DNA of 64,000 nucleotides from Erwinia sorbitola (GTDB lineage Bacteria; Pseudomonadota; Gammaproteobacteria; Enterobacterales; Enterobacteriaceae): the NCBI RefSeq assembly GCF_009738185.1, contig NZ_CP046509.1:561501-625500 (forward strand). Reading direction: 5' to 3'. Under the pieces are notes generated by a model. The model worked only from the letters and a program-made list of their open reading frames with translations, was not told the origin of the DNA and did not search any database. Position numbers and translations under genes: made by a program. Position 1 is the stretch's first letter. The number at the start of each line of letters is the position of its first letter. Positions 1-8,626 of the stretch are shown in pieces.

Positions 1-612
1 ACTGCGGCACTCCGCCACCAGCGCGGCATCCGGCCAGCAGCTTTTTGGTGCGATCAGTCGCAGATCCAGGCCGACCAGCGCCGCTGCTTCCAGCAGGGTA
101 TTGCCCATATTGTTGTGGGTGTCGCCAACGTAGGCCAGCGTCATCTGGCTGAAGGGTTTCTCCGGCAGATGTTCCTGCATGGTGAGCAGGTCGGCCAGCA
201 GTTGGGTAGGGTGAAATTCGTTGGTCAGCCCGTTCCACACCGGCACACCGGCATATTGCGCCAGCGATTCCACCAGCGCCTGGCCATGGCCGCGATACTG
301 AATACCGTGATACATGCGGCCCAGCACGCGTGCGGTATCTTTCATCGACTCTTTATGGCCAATCTGGCTGCCGCTCGGGCCAAGATAGGTGACGTTCGCG
401 CCCTGATCGTATGCGGCAACTTCGAAAGAGCATCGGGTACGGGTCGAGTCTTTTTCGAAGATGAGCGCTATATTTTTACCTTTCAGGTGCTGAATTTCTT
501 CGCCATTTTTCTTATCGGTCTTCAATGTAGACGCCAGCGCCAGTAAACCGTTGATTTCAGCAGGTGTGAAATCGAGCAGCCTGAGGAAGTGACGTTGATA
601 TAACTGACTCAT
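1..612 (-). CDS. argI: Ornithine carbamoyltransferase, 3' end cut by window edge
   Basis: Ornithine carbamoyltransferase joins carbamoyl phosphate to ornithine to give citrulline in arginine synthesis; it is cytosolic. The visible 204 codons start MSQLYQRHFLRLLDF at 610-612. They contain the carbamoyl-phosphate motif STRTR (about residues 55-59) and a conserved stretch reading HHGQ-like as RGHGQALVESLA. The gene continues beyond position 1, so the ornithine-binding C-terminal domain is not seen. It is divergent from rraB, as in E. coli, where the orthologue is argI. Two ARG boxes lie upstream (758-796), with an ERIC element between them and the start codon. It could equally be called argF; the rraB neighbour favours argI. 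Confidence 0.95.
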   Translation of the reverse strand, partial: MSQLYQRHFLRLLDFTPAEINGLLALASTLKTDKKNGEEIQHLKGKNIALIFEKDSTRTRCSFEVAAYDQGANVTYLGPSGSQIGHKESMKDTARVLGRMYHGIQYRGHGQALVESLAQYAGVPVWNGLTNEFHPTQLLADLLTMQEHLPEKPFSQMTLAYVGDTHNNMGNTLLEAAALVGLDLRLIAPKSCWPDAALVAECRS

Positions 613-630
613 AAAGCACTCCAGGTAACT

Positions 631-757
631 TAAACCCTTCATACTCAAGTCGCCTGTGTGTTAGCTGCTCTTGCTCACCTGAATCACTTACCTGAGTAAG
701 CCTGCCGGGATCCGCTCGCTTGCTGCCTTCATGCAACTCGAATTATCTTGGGTGTGT
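631..757 (-). repeat. ERIC element, 127 bp, in the argI leader
   Basis: The sequence matches the ERIC/IRU consensus along its length. The core ATCACTTACCTGAGTAAGC corresponds to the central inverted repeat, followed by GATCCGCTCGCTTGCTGCC and CAACTCGAATTATCTTGGG. The ends (TAAACCC at 631-637, GGGTGTG at 751-757) correspond to the ERIC termini, and the length equals the canonical 127 bp. It lies between the argI operator/promoter and the argI start codon, so it should be transcribed in the 5' leader. Confidence 0.9.
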
Positions 758-801
758 GATGAATTAAAATTCAATTTAACTGTATTAATATTCACTTTCA
801 A
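758..801 (-). promoter_or_regulatory. argI promoter with two ARG boxes
   Basis: TGAATTAAAATTCA (760-773) matches the ArgR consensus TGAATwwwwATTCA perfectly. TGTATTAATATTCA (781-794) matches with one change. Their 21-bp spacing is the one known for paired ARG boxes bound by the ArgR hexamer. On the minus strand a -35 TTGAAA (796-801) and -10 TAAATT (773-778), 17 bp apart, overlap both boxes, so bound ArgR would block RNA polymerase. Confidence 0.85.
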
Positions 802-892
802 CCCCGCCGAGCAGAAACTTGCTTTTAAAGGTAGTGACGCAGGATGCACTGTGGGAAAATACGCGAAATAACGCCCTATTGAGGAACAGATC

Positions 893-1321
893 ATGGCTAA
901 CGAAGCATTGTTGGAAGAGCAGCGTGAAGAAACGCGGCTGATTATTGAAGAGCTGCTGGAAGATGGCAGCGATCCGGACGCGCTCTATACCATTGAGCAT
1001 CATTTCTCCTGCGACAGCTTCGATGCCCTTGAAAAAGCGGCAGTGGAAGCGTTCAAGCTGGGTTATGAAATCACCGAGCCGGAAGAGTTGGATCTGGAAG
1101 ACGGTACCAAAGTCATGTGCTGCGATATCCTCAGTGAAGGTGCGCTGAACGCCGAGCTGATCGACGCGCAGGTTGAGCAGCTGATAGATCTTGCGGCCAA
1201 ATTCAACGTTGACTACGACGGCTGGGGCACCTACTTCGAAGATCCGGATGCGCAGGATGATGACGAAGATGAAGAAGATGGTGAATCCATCGATGGCGAA
1301 GATAACGGCATCCGTCATTAA
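893..1321 (+). CDS. rraB: Ribonuclease E inhibitor RraB
   Basis: RraB is a small acidic protein that binds RNase E and modulates its degradosome activity. The 142-residue product (E. coli about 138) starts MANEALLEEQREETRLIIEE after a GAGGAAC Shine-Dalgarno. It has the conserved WGTYFEDP segment near residue 110 and ends in a very acidic tail (about residues 117-138, mostly D and E), which is typical of the family. It is divergent from argI and followed by miaE. Confidence 0.93.
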   Translation: MANEALLEEQREETRLIIEELLEDGSDPDALYTIEHHFSCDSFDALEKAAVEAFKLGYEITEPEELDLEDGTKVMCCDILSEGALNAELIDAQVEQLIDLAAKFNVDYDGWGTYFEDPDAQDDDEDEEDGESIDGEDNGIRH

Positions 1322-1335
1322 TTTTGTATCACAAT

Positions 1336-1355
1336 GGGTCAGGCATGCCTGACCC
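1336..1355. repeat. GGCATGCC-centred palindrome (REP-like), copy 1
   Basis: A perfect 20-bp palindrome GGGTCAGGCATGCCTGACCC followed by CCTAC. It belongs to the same family as the copies at 5097, 5151 and 5192. It sits just after rraB and 17 bp before the miaE start, so it may act as an mRNA hairpin or weak terminator between them. Confidence 0.75.
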
Positions 1356-1372
1356 CTACTGAGTTTGCTTTA

Positions 1373-2137
1373 ATGAATACCGAACACCTTCTTGCCCCTG
1401 TCCTCGACTTCCTCCACTGCCGTACCCCACAAGCCTGGATTGATGAAGCGCGTAAGCCGCAGCATCTGCCGCTGCTGCTGACCGATCATCTGGTGTGCGA
1501 ACTGAAAGCCGCGCAGACCGCCATGTGGCTGATCCGTAAATATGTTGCGGACAAGGCCAGCGGCGATGCGTTGCTGGCCTGGCTGAAACCCTGGGAGCAG
1601 TTTGTCCATAACGACCAGGCAGATCTGGCTTTCCTGGAGCAGCATAAAGGCCTGTCGAAAACTATTATCAGCCGCGAAGAGGTGCCGTACGGCGATGAGC
1701 TGGTGGATAAAATGGTGCTGCTGATCAAAGAGGAGCTGCACCATTTCTATCAGGTGCTGGAGATTATGCAGGCGCGCAATATTCCCTATATGCGTATCAC
1801 CGCCAGCCGCTATGCCAAAGGGCTGCTGCGCGAGATCGCCACGCACGAACCGCAGACGCTGGTAGATAAGCTGATTTGCGGAGCCTATATTGAAGCGCGA
1901 TCCTGCGAACGGTTTGCCAGCCTGGCACCGTACCTGGATGATGAACTGGCAGCGTTTTATATTTCTCTGCTGCGCTCAGAGGCGCGTCACTACCAGGATT
2001 ACCTGGCGCTGGCTGCGCTGATCTCACCAACGGATATCAGCGCACGGGTGCGTAAAATTGGCGAAACAGAAGCGCGTTTAATCAGCGAACCGGACAGCCA
2101 GCTACGTTTTCACAGCGGCGTACCGGTGTTGCCCTGA
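1373..2137 (+). CDS. miaE: tRNA-(ms2io6A37) hydroxylase MiaE
   Basis: MiaE is a non-haem di-iron monooxygenase that hydroxylates the isopentenyl group of ms2i6A37 in tRNA. The 254-residue product shows carboxylate/histidine iron ligands in the ferritin-like pattern: EELHH (about residue 123), IEARSCERF (about 177) and SEARHYQDY (about 205). I placed the start at 1373 (MNTEHLLAPVLDFLHC) rather than the in-frame ATG at 1334, because the latter would translate through the palindrome at 1336-1355. E. coli K-12 lacks this gene; Salmonella and Erwinia relatives have it. Confidence 0.9.
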   Translation: MNTEHLLAPVLDFLHCRTPQAWIDEARKPQHLPLLLTDHLVCELKAAQTAMWLIRKYVADKASGDALLAWLKPWEQFVHNDQADLAFLEQHKGLSKTIISREEVPYGDELVDKMVLLIKEELHHFYQVLEIMQARNIPYMRITASRYAKGLLREIATHEPQTLVDKLICGAYIEARSCERFASLAPYLDDELAAFYISLLRSEARHYQDYLALAALISPTDISARVRKIGETEARLISEPDSQLRFHSGVPVLP

Positions 2138-2153
2138 CGGAGTGACGGCGAAG

Positions 2154-2657
2154 TTACAGTATTTTCAGCATGGTGACTTCGCAATCCACATGTCCCGTTG
2201 AACCCATCGGGCCGTCAATATGCTCAAAGCCAAGATGCTCATACAGGCGAATAGCGCGCGTCAGTGAGGCGGTAGTTTCCAGATAACAGCGTTTAAAGCC
2301 CTGTTCGCGGGCATACTCCAGCGCCTGAATTGCCAGGCGACGTGCCAGCCCCAGGCCGCGCACCGACGGCATAAAATACATTTTCTGTAATTCACAGACA
2401 TCAGCATCGCTGCAAGCCAGCGGTGCCACCCCGCCTCCGCCCACGACTTTACCTTCCAGCTCAACCACCCAGAATGCGCATTTTTCTGCGCTGTAGACTT
2501 CATACAGATGGTCAAGATTTGGGTCAGAAACCGTGTAGCCTTTATCTGCTGTCAGGCCGAACTCAGCCGATACAGCACGGATCACTGCGGCAACATGCGG
2601 ATTGTCAGCGGGAGTAATCGGGCGCACGCGCAGGGTTGTCTGAATTGCGGTTGTCAT
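2154..2657 (-). CDS. yjgM: GNAT family N-acetyltransferase (YjgM-like)
   Basis: A GNAT acetyltransferase of 167 residues. The acetyl-CoA signature is visible as MYFMPSVRGLGLARRL (motif A, R-G-x-G-x-A, about residues 93-108), followed by the C-terminal YEHLGFEHIDGP motif common in the family. Its position between the rraB region and yjgN matches E. coli yjgM. It converges with miaE (16-bp gap). The natural substrate cannot be told from sequence. Confidence 0.8.
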   Translation of the reverse strand: MTTAIQTTLRVRPITPADNPHVAAVIRAVSAEFGLTADKGYTVSDPNLDHLYEVYSAEKCAFWVVELEGKVVGGGGVAPLACSDADVCELQKMYFMPSVRGLGLARRLAIQALEYAREQGFKRCYLETTASLTRAIRLYEHLGFEHIDGPMGSTGHVDCEVTMLKIL

Positions 2658-2877
2658 ACATTTCGCTCATGGTCTGTCGATTGCAGGTAGTGTAATAACA
2701 CTGGCAGCCTGCGGATGCAATATCTGTGCGACCCGGAACAACTGGACTGAGGTGTAGCGTAAATGATAATTATTTATTGTCGGGTTTCATTCGCCATGCT
2801 TAAATAGCCGCGCTATTAATTACAAGTTTATTTTCTGCTTTGCAGAAGACTATTTCTATTTTCAGGAAGAAAAATAA

Positions 2878-4065
2878 ATGGAAAACAATACCTCGAATCA
2901 GCAACGCCATGCGGTGCTGTTCCATGGGCGCTCTGGTGAATATTTCTCTATCTGGCTGGTCAATGCATTACTGACCATGATCACTTTAGGGATTTATTCT
3001 GCATGGGCAACCGTACGTCGTCGCCGTTATTTCTTTGGCAATACCGAGATTGCAGGCGACCGCTTTGATTACCACGCGCGTCCTGTTGATATCCTGAAAG
3101 GTCGTATTATCGTCTTTGTCGGGCTGGTGCTGTTCTTTATCCTCTCCTCAGCATTACCGTCTATTTCACTGGTATTCCTGCTGGCGTTCTTTGCTCTGGT
3201 GCCTTGGATTATCATCCGCAGCTGGCGCTATAACGCATTGATGAGCAGCTTCCGTGGCGTGCGTTTCAACTACATCTGCCGCGTGGGTCGTGCTTACTGG
3301 ACGATGTATTTCTGCCCGGTACTGCTGGTGGTTGCGCTCTATCTGGTGGTTGGTTTGATCGGAATGTTAGCCGTCAATACCGGCAGCATCAGCGCTGCGT
3401 TGAGCATCGGCATTCTCTGTTTTGTGCTGTTCCTGGCAGGTCTGGCCGCAGTGCAGGGAACGGTTGCAGCACTGAACCACGATCTCTATATCAACAATAT
3501 GTCCTACGGTTCACTGCCGTTTAAAGCTGAACTGAGTAAGAAGGCCTTTATTAAAATAGTATTGATCAGCTTCCTGATCATGCTGCCATTCCTGATTGTG
3601 GCCGGAATGTTGATTGGCTCGCTGTTTGTATCGATGTTTTATGCCATTGCAATGGGCATGACCGATCCTGAGATGCTGAACAATATGATGGCGGGAAATG
3701 TCTTTAATATTTTCCTGACCTTCTTAATATTACTTTTCGGTGGTTTAGTTTCTTCTGCTTATTTAGTTGTGGCGCAGCGTAATTACGTGTTTGGCCAGAC
3801 TCAATTAGGTGAAAAACTCCGCCTTAAGTCAACTATGTCGACAGGATCATTCTTAGGCCTGACGCTGACCAATACCCTGATTGTGATTTTCACTCTGGGT
3901 CTGGGTACGCCAATTGCCGAAGTTCGTCTTGCTCGCTATATGGCGAACAGTACCGCGCTGGAAGGGGATATCTCTCTGCTGGACGTGCAGGCACATAATG
4001 AAGGTGCAGGTACGGCCGTGGCGGAAGAAGTTGTTGCGGCGTTCGATCTGAACCCGGGCATCTGA
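2878..4065 (+). CDS. yjgN: DUF898 inner-membrane protein YjgN
   Basis: A polytopic membrane protein of 395 residues (E. coli YjgN about 398), DUF898 family, function unknown. The N-terminus carries the family's conserved GRSGEYFSIWLVNALLTMIT stretch and WATVRRRRYFFGNTEIAGDRFDYH. Several hydrophobic segments follow (about residues 75-110, 140-200, 230-260, 285-310 and 325-345). The ATG follows an AGGAAGAAAAATAA Shine-Dalgarno. The M48 peptidase gene starts 2 bases after its stop, which implies co-translation. Confidence 0.88.
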   Translation: MENNTSNQQRHAVLFHGRSGEYFSIWLVNALLTMITLGIYSAWATVRRRRYFFGNTEIAGDRFDYHARPVDILKGRIIVFVGLVLFFILSSALPSISLVFLLAFFALVPWIIIRSWRYNALMSSFRGVRFNYICRVGRAYWTMYFCPVLLVVALYLVVGLIGMLAVNTGSISAALSIGILCFVLFLAGLAAVQGTVAALNHDLYINNMSYGSLPFKAELSKKAFIKIVLISFLIMLPFLIVAGMLIGSLFVSMFYAIAMGMTDPEMLNNMMAGNVFNIFLTFLILLFGGLVSSAYLVVAQRNYVFGQTQLGEKLRLKSTMSTGSFLGLTLTNTLIVIFTLGLGTPIAEVRLARYMANSTALEGDISLLDVQAHNEGAGTAVAEEVVAAFDLNPGI

Positions 4066-4067
4066 CC

Positions 4068-5084
4068 TTGCAGCTGAACGGTTTTTATCAGTACCCCGGA
4101 CGGGCAGCTCGCGAGGCTGCCCGTCTCACATTGGCGGAACAGCATCTGACGCTGGAGCAGGGTAGCCATCGGCAGCTGGTGATGCTGAAAGATGTGACGG
4201 TATCTGATGCGCTGGGAACCATCCCGCTGATGCTGACCTTTGCCGACGGCGGCCGCTTTGTGCCGGAAGATGATGCGGCTTTTCGCCAGTGGTGGCAGCA
4301 GCGTCACCGGCCGGGTCTGGTGTACCGGCTGGAACAGCACCGCCGTGGGGTGGTGCTCACCCTGCTGGCAACGCTGGCGGCTATTGCGTTCTACTTCTGG
4401 GTGATCCTGCCCGCGGCCAGCAATGTCCTGGCGCAGCATATTCCTTCCTACGTTGAACGGCAGATCGGGCAGCAGACTTTTACGCTGCTACAGAACACCG
4501 GTTTCAGCGCCGGGCGTTTAACGCCGGAGCAACAGCAGCGCATGAACCGCCTGTTCCGCGACAGCATTCCGGCACAGATGAAGGACGATCCGACGCCGCT
4601 GCGGCTGAAGATTATGCATTTCGCCGGTGGGCCGAACGCGTTTATGCTGGCGGACGGGACGCTGGTGGTCAGCGATGAGCTGGTGCGTATGGCGAAAAGT
4701 GATGATGCGATTGTGGCCGTGATGCTGCATGAGATGGGGCATCATCGGCATCGCCACGTAATGCGTATGCTGGTGCGTTCGTCGCTGGTTTCTCTGAGCT
4801 ATCTCTGGCTGACGGGAGATGTCAGCGGGATTGGCGACACGCTGTTGCAGTCGGCGGCGTTTGTCGATCAGCTCCAGTTCTCGCGCAGCATGGAGCGCGA
4901 AGCTGATGACTATGCGATTGTGCAGATGAAGGCACAGGGACGTTCTCTGGCGGCGATGTCTGAGATTTACACTCAGCTTGAACAGTCAGCAGAAAAGGAG
5001 AGCAGCGGTCTGAACCTGCCGGAATGGATGAGTACCCATCCGGATATGCCCGCGCGGATAAAAGCTATTCAGGCAGCGGAGTAA
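4068..5084 (+). CDS. M48 family membrane-anchored metallopeptidase
   Basis: A 338-residue zinc peptidase of the M48 (HtpX/Oma1/BepA) family. The zinc motif HEMGHH (HExxH) is near residue 223 and the third ligand EREADDYA near 270. One transmembrane segment (about residues 95-115, VVLTLLATLAAIAFYFWVIL) should hold it in the inner membrane with the peptidase domain on the far side. The start is uncertain. I used TTG at 4068, two bases after yjgN stops; no ATG precedes the conserved region closely. The tight link to the DUF898 gene suggests the two act together, perhaps in envelope quality control (inference). Confidence 0.8.
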   Translation: MQLNGFYQYPGRAAREAARLTLAEQHLTLEQGSHRQLVMLKDVTVSDALGTIPLMLTFADGGRFVPEDDAAFRQWWQQRHRPGLVYRLEQHRRGVVLTLLATLAAIAFYFWVILPAASNVLAQHIPSYVERQIGQQTFTLLQNTGFSAGRLTPEQQQRMNRLFRDSIPAQMKDDPTPLRLKIMHFAGGPNAFMLADGTLVVSDELVRMAKSDDAIVAVMLHEMGHHRHRHVMRMLVRSSLVSLSYLWLTGDVSGIGDTLLQSAAFVDQLQFSRSMEREADDYAIVQMKAQGRSLAAMSEIYTQLEQSAEKESSGLNLPEWMSTHPDMPARIKAIQAAE

Positions 5085-5096
5085 ATCTGTAAGAAA

Positions 5097-5211
5097 GGGC
5101 GAGGCGTGCCTCGCCCCTACGGGGGAACGGTGCTATCCGTGCAATAAAAAGGGCCAGGCATGCCTGGCCCTTGCGGGGACTGATTTTGTAGGGGAGGGGC
5201 ATGCCCCTCCC
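5097..5211. repeat. Cluster of three GGCATGCC-type palindromes; includes valS terminator
   Basis: Three palindromes lie between the convergent M48 and valS genes: 5097-5116 (GGGCGAGGCGTGCCTCGCCC, one central mismatch), 5151-5170 (GGGCCAGGCATGCCTGGCCC, perfect) and 5192-5211 (GGGAGGGGCATGCCCCTCCC, perfect). Flanking CCCTAC or GTAGGG shows the orientation of each copy. The middle copy is followed on the minus strand by TTTTTATTG, so it can serve as the Rho-independent terminator of valS. Confidence 0.8.
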
Positions 5212-5218
5212 TCCATCA

Positions 5219-8074
5219 TTACAGCGCGGCAATCACTGCCTGCTGCTCAATCAGCTTGATCTTCGCCTGCTCAAAATCAGCCAGACGCTCACGCTCTTTC
5301 GCGACTACCGCTTCCGGTGCGCGAGCCACAAAACCTTCGTTTGACAGCTTGGTGGTGATTTTTTCCATCTCCACATCCAGCTTCGCCACTTCCTTCACCA
5401 GACGCTCCAGCTCGGCGGTTTTATCCACCAGGTCGGCCATCGGGATCAGCAGTTCAGCACCGTCAACCAGCTTGTTCACGGCGACCGGGCCTTTCTCACC
5501 CGCAGGCAGCAGCTCAAGTGTTTCCAGGCGTGCCAGGGTTTTCAGGAAGTTGTGGTTGTCGTTAACACGACGCACCACATCAGCGCTGGCACCGCGCAGC
5601 AGAACATCCAGCGGCTTAGACGGGGAGATATTCATCTCGTTGCGAATATTACGCACCGCGACGATAGCCTGTTTCAGCCACTCGGTATCGGTCATTGCCG
5701 CTGCGTCTACGCGGCTTTCGCTGAACTCCGGCATCGGTTGCAGCATGATGGTGTCGTCGCTGATGTTTTTCAGCACTTTCACCTGCTGCCAGATGGTTTC
5801 GGTAATAAACGGAATAATCGGATGCGCGAGGCGCAGCAACGCTTCCAGCACCGTTACCAGCGTATTGCGCGTGCCGCGCAGCTGGGCTTCAGAGCCACCG
5901 TTCATCACCGGTTTTGCCAGCTCCAGATACCAGTCGCAGAACTGGTTCCAGGTGAACTCATACAGGATATTGGCAGCGATATCGAAGCGATAGCTGTCCA
6001 GCGCGCCACGGTATGCCTTCACAGTTTCATTGAACTCTGCGAGGATCCAGCGATCCGCCAGCGACAGCTCCAGCTCGCCGCCGTTAAAGCCACAGTCGTG
6101 CTCTGCGGTGTTCATCAGCACAAAACGGCTGGCGTTCCACAGTTTGTTACAGAAGTTGCGGTAACCTTCCAGGCGCTTCATATCCCAGTTGATATCGCGA
6201 CCTGTTGAGGCCAGCGCCGCCAGGGTGAAACGCAGGGCGTCGGTGCCGTGCGGCTCAATACCGTTCGGGAACTGCTTCTCGGTACGCTTACGGATTTTCT
6301 CCGCCAGCTGCGGCTGCATCATGTTACCGGTGCGTTTTTCCAGCAGATCTTCGAGCGAGATACCGTCAACCATATCCAGCGGATCGATCACGTTACCTTT
6401 TGACTTAGACATTTTCTGCCCTTCGTCATCACGGATCAGACCGGTCATATATACGGTTTTAAACGGTACCTGCGGCTTGCCATCTTCGTCTTTGATAAAG
6501 TGCATGGTCAGCATGATCATGCGCGCAATCCAGAAGAAGATAATATCGAAGCCGCTGACCAGCACGCTGGTCGGATGGAAGGTGCGCAGCGCTTCGGTAT
6601 TTTCCGGCCAGCCCAGGGTGGAGAAAGTCCACAGCCCGGATGAGAACCAGGTATCCAGCACGTCTTCGTCCTGGGTCAGCACCACGTCAGCGCCCAGGTT
6701 GTTCTCTGCGCGGACTTCTTCTTCGCTGCGGGCGACGTAGACGTTGCCTTCGGCATCGTACCAGGCCGGGATGCGGTGACCCCACCACAGCTGGCGGGAG
6801 ATACACCAGTCCTGGATATCGCGCATCCACGAGAAGTACATATTCTCATACTGCTTCGGAACGAACTGGATATCACCCTGTTCTACCGCTTCCACCGCCA
6901 CTTTGGCCAGCGGGGCAGTGCGCACATACCACTGGTCAGTCAGCATAGGCTCGATCACCACGCCGCCGCGATCGCCGTAAGGTACGGTCAGATCGTGTGG
7001 CTTGATCTCATCCAGCAGGCCAAGAGCATCGACTGCGGCAACAATGGCTTTACGCGCGGCAAAGCGTTCCAGTTTCTGGAACTCAGCCGGAATAGTCGGG
7101 TCACAGGCATCAGACTCTTCGCCGTTGGTGTCATACACCTGGGCCGTTTCACGGATATCGCCGTCGAAGGTCAGAATGTTGATCATCGGCAGCTTATGGC
7201 GGCGACCAACTTCGTAGTCGTTAAAGTCGTGCGCCGGGGTGATTTTCACGCAGCCGGTGCCTTTCTCCATATCCGCATGTTCGTCACCAACGATCGGAAT
7301 ACGGCGATTCACCAGCGGCAGTACCAGGAACTTGCCGATCAGATCTTTATAACGCGGATCTTCAGGATTGACCGCCACGCCGGTATCACCGAGCACGGTT
7401 TCCGGACGAGTGGTGGCGACCACCAGATAGTCTTTACCGTCAGCGGTTTTCACGCCATCGGCCAGCGGGTAGCGGATATGCCACATGGAGCCTTTTGACT
7501 CGCGGTTTTCCACTTCCAGGTCAGAGATGGCAGTGCGCAGTTTTGGATCCCAGTTCACCAGGCGTTTGCCACGGTAAATCAGGTTCTCTTTGTGCAGGCG
7601 AACAAACACCTCTTTCACGGCGTTCGACAGGCCTTCATCCATGGTGAAACGCTCGCGCTCCCAGTCCACGGAGTTACCAAGACGGCGCATCTGACGGGTA
7701 ATGGTGCCGCCTGATTCTGCTTTCCACTGCCAGATTTTTTCGATGAAAGCATCACGGCCGTAGTCTTTACGGGTTTTGCCCTCTTCGGCGGCGATCTTAC
7801 GCTCCACCACCATCTGCGTGGCGATACCCGCATGGTCAGTCCCTGCCTGCCACAGGGTGTTTTTTCCCTGCATACGCTGGTAGCGGATCATGGTATCCAT
7901 GATGGTCTGCTGGAAGGCGTGACCCATATGCAAGCTACCGGTAACGTTCGGCGGCGGGATCATGATGCAGAAGCTTTCCTGGCTGGTATCGCCATTCGGC
8001 TTAAAGTAGCCCTGTTTTTCCCAGTGCTCGTAAAGCGGCTGCTCGATATCTTGCGGGTTATATGTCTTTTCCAT
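5219..8074 (-). CDS. valS: Valyl-tRNA synthetase
   Basis: Class I aminoacyl-tRNA synthetase that charges tRNA-Val; 951 residues, as in E. coli. The HIGH-type motif is HMGH (residues 49-52, in GSLHMGHAFQ) and the KMSKS motif is intact (KMSKSKGN, around residue 555). The editing (CP1) domain has the TTRPETVLGDTGVAV segment near residue 220. A C-terminal coiled coil (about residues 880-950, rich in K and E) is present. The start MEKTYNPQDIEQPLYEHWE matches the family N-terminus. holC lies immediately upstream (5-bp gap), an arrangement conserved in enterobacteria. Confidence 0.98.
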   Translation of the reverse strand: MEKTYNPQDIEQPLYEHWEKQGYFKPNGDTSQESFCIMIPPPNVTGSLHMGHAFQQTIMDTMIRYQRMQGKNTLWQAGTDHAGIATQMVVERKIAAEEGKTRKDYGRDAFIEKIWQWKAESGGTITRQMRRLGNSVDWERERFTMDEGLSNAVKEVFVRLHKENLIYRGKRLVNWDPKLRTAISDLEVENRESKGSMWHIRYPLADGVKTADGKDYLVVATTRPETVLGDTGVAVNPEDPRYKDLIGKFLVLPLVNRRIPIVGDEHADMEKGTGCVKITPAHDFNDYEVGRRHKLPMINILTFDGDIRETAQVYDTNGEESDACDPTIPAEFQKLERFAARKAIVAAVDALGLLDEIKPHDLTVPYGDRGGVVIEPMLTDQWYVRTAPLAKVAVEAVEQGDIQFVPKQYENMYFSWMRDIQDWCISRQLWWGHRIPAWYDAEGNVYVARSEEEVRAENNLGADVVLTQDEDVLDTWFSSGLWTFSTLGWPENTEALRTFHPTSVLVSGFDIIFFWIARMIMLTMHFIKDEDGKPQVPFKTVYMTGLIRDDEGQKMSKSKGNVIDPLDMVDGISLEDLLEKRTGNMMQPQLAEKIRKRTEKQFPNGIEPHGTDALRFTLAALASTGRDINWDMKRLEGYRNFCNKLWNASRFVLMNTAEHDCGFNGGELELSLADRWILAEFNETVKAYRGALDSYRFDIAANILYEFTWNQFCDWYLELAKPVMNGGSEAQLRGTRNTLVTVLEALLRLAHPIIPFITETIWQQVKVLKNISDDTIMLQPMPEFSESRVDAAAMTDTEWLKQAIVAVRNIRNEMNISPSKPLDVLLRGASADVVRRVNDNHNFLKTLARLETLELLPAGEKGPVAVNKLVDGAELLIPMADLVDKTAELERLVKEVAKLDVEMEKITTKLSNEGFVARAPEAVVAKERERLADFEQAKIKLIEQQAVIAAL

Positions 8075-8079
8075 GTCTG

Positions 8080-8535
8080 CTATGTCTTAGGCAAAGGCGG
8101 CGTTGCCGTATTCAAGTGGAATCCAACGCTGCGATAGGCTTTATAGCGGTCGCGCGCCAGCTGTTTCAAAGATGTCTCAAAGGGGACGAAGTCTACCACT
8201 TCATAGAAAGCGGTGGCAAAATCTGCAAACTGCGGCAGCAGGCTGATCAGCAGGTCTCGCGGCGCATTGCCACGACGCTGTGGCCAGGCCAGCTCCACCG
8301 GGGCACCATATTTCGGGCCTTCCCCAGCCAGATTATGCGGCACAAAGGCGTTAGCCGGTCGTTGCCACAGGGCTTCATCCAGCCGAATAGCCTGCGCTTC
8401 GTCTTCACAGGCAATCAGCACGCGTTTTCCGTCACGCCAGCGGGCCTCAGCCAGATCGCAGACCAGCGCTTCCTGAGCGCTCAGTCCGTCAACCGGGGTG
8501 TCGGTTTCCAGCAGATAGAAAGTTGCGTTTTTCAT
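8080..8535 (-). CDS. holC: DNA polymerase III chi subunit
   Basis: HolC (chi) links the clamp loader to single-strand-binding protein at the replication fork. I chose MKNATFYLLETD at 8533-8535 because it matches the E. coli start; an upstream in-frame start at 8562 would add nine residues that are not conserved. The 151-residue product (E. coli 147) contains the conserved stretches FVPHNLAGEGPKYGAPVELAW and FATAFYEVVDFVPFE. It lies between pepA and valS on the same strand. Confidence 0.95.
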   Translation of the reverse strand: MKNATFYLLETDTPVDGLSAQEALVCDLAEARWRDGKRVLIACEDEAQAIRLDEALWQRPANAFVPHNLAGEGPKYGAPVELAWPQRRGNAPRDLLISLLPQFADFATAFYEVVDFVPFETSLKQLARDRYKAYRSVGFHLNTATPPLPKT

Positions 8536-8560
8536 GCATTCAGGCCTGGTTAAAACGGTC

Positions 8561-8602
8561 AAAAAATAAAGGGTAAGGGCGGATTCACCGATCCGCCCTT
8601 AC
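8561..8602 (-). terminator. Rho-independent terminator of pepA
   Basis: A perfect 12-bp stem (GTAAGGGCGGAT, 8573-8584, pairing with 8591-8602) with a 6-nt loop. On the minus strand it is followed by CCCTTTATTTTTTG. It lies 25 bases downstream of the pepA stop. Confidence 0.88.
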
Positions 8603-8626
8603 ATCCAGTTTGCTGCTGTATAACGA

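Noticed and set aside
5256..6740. Long plus-strand frames (up to 245 codons) opposite valS
   Set aside because: They are antisense frames of a high-GC conserved gene; the translations are low-complexity Ser/Arg-rich and without motifs.
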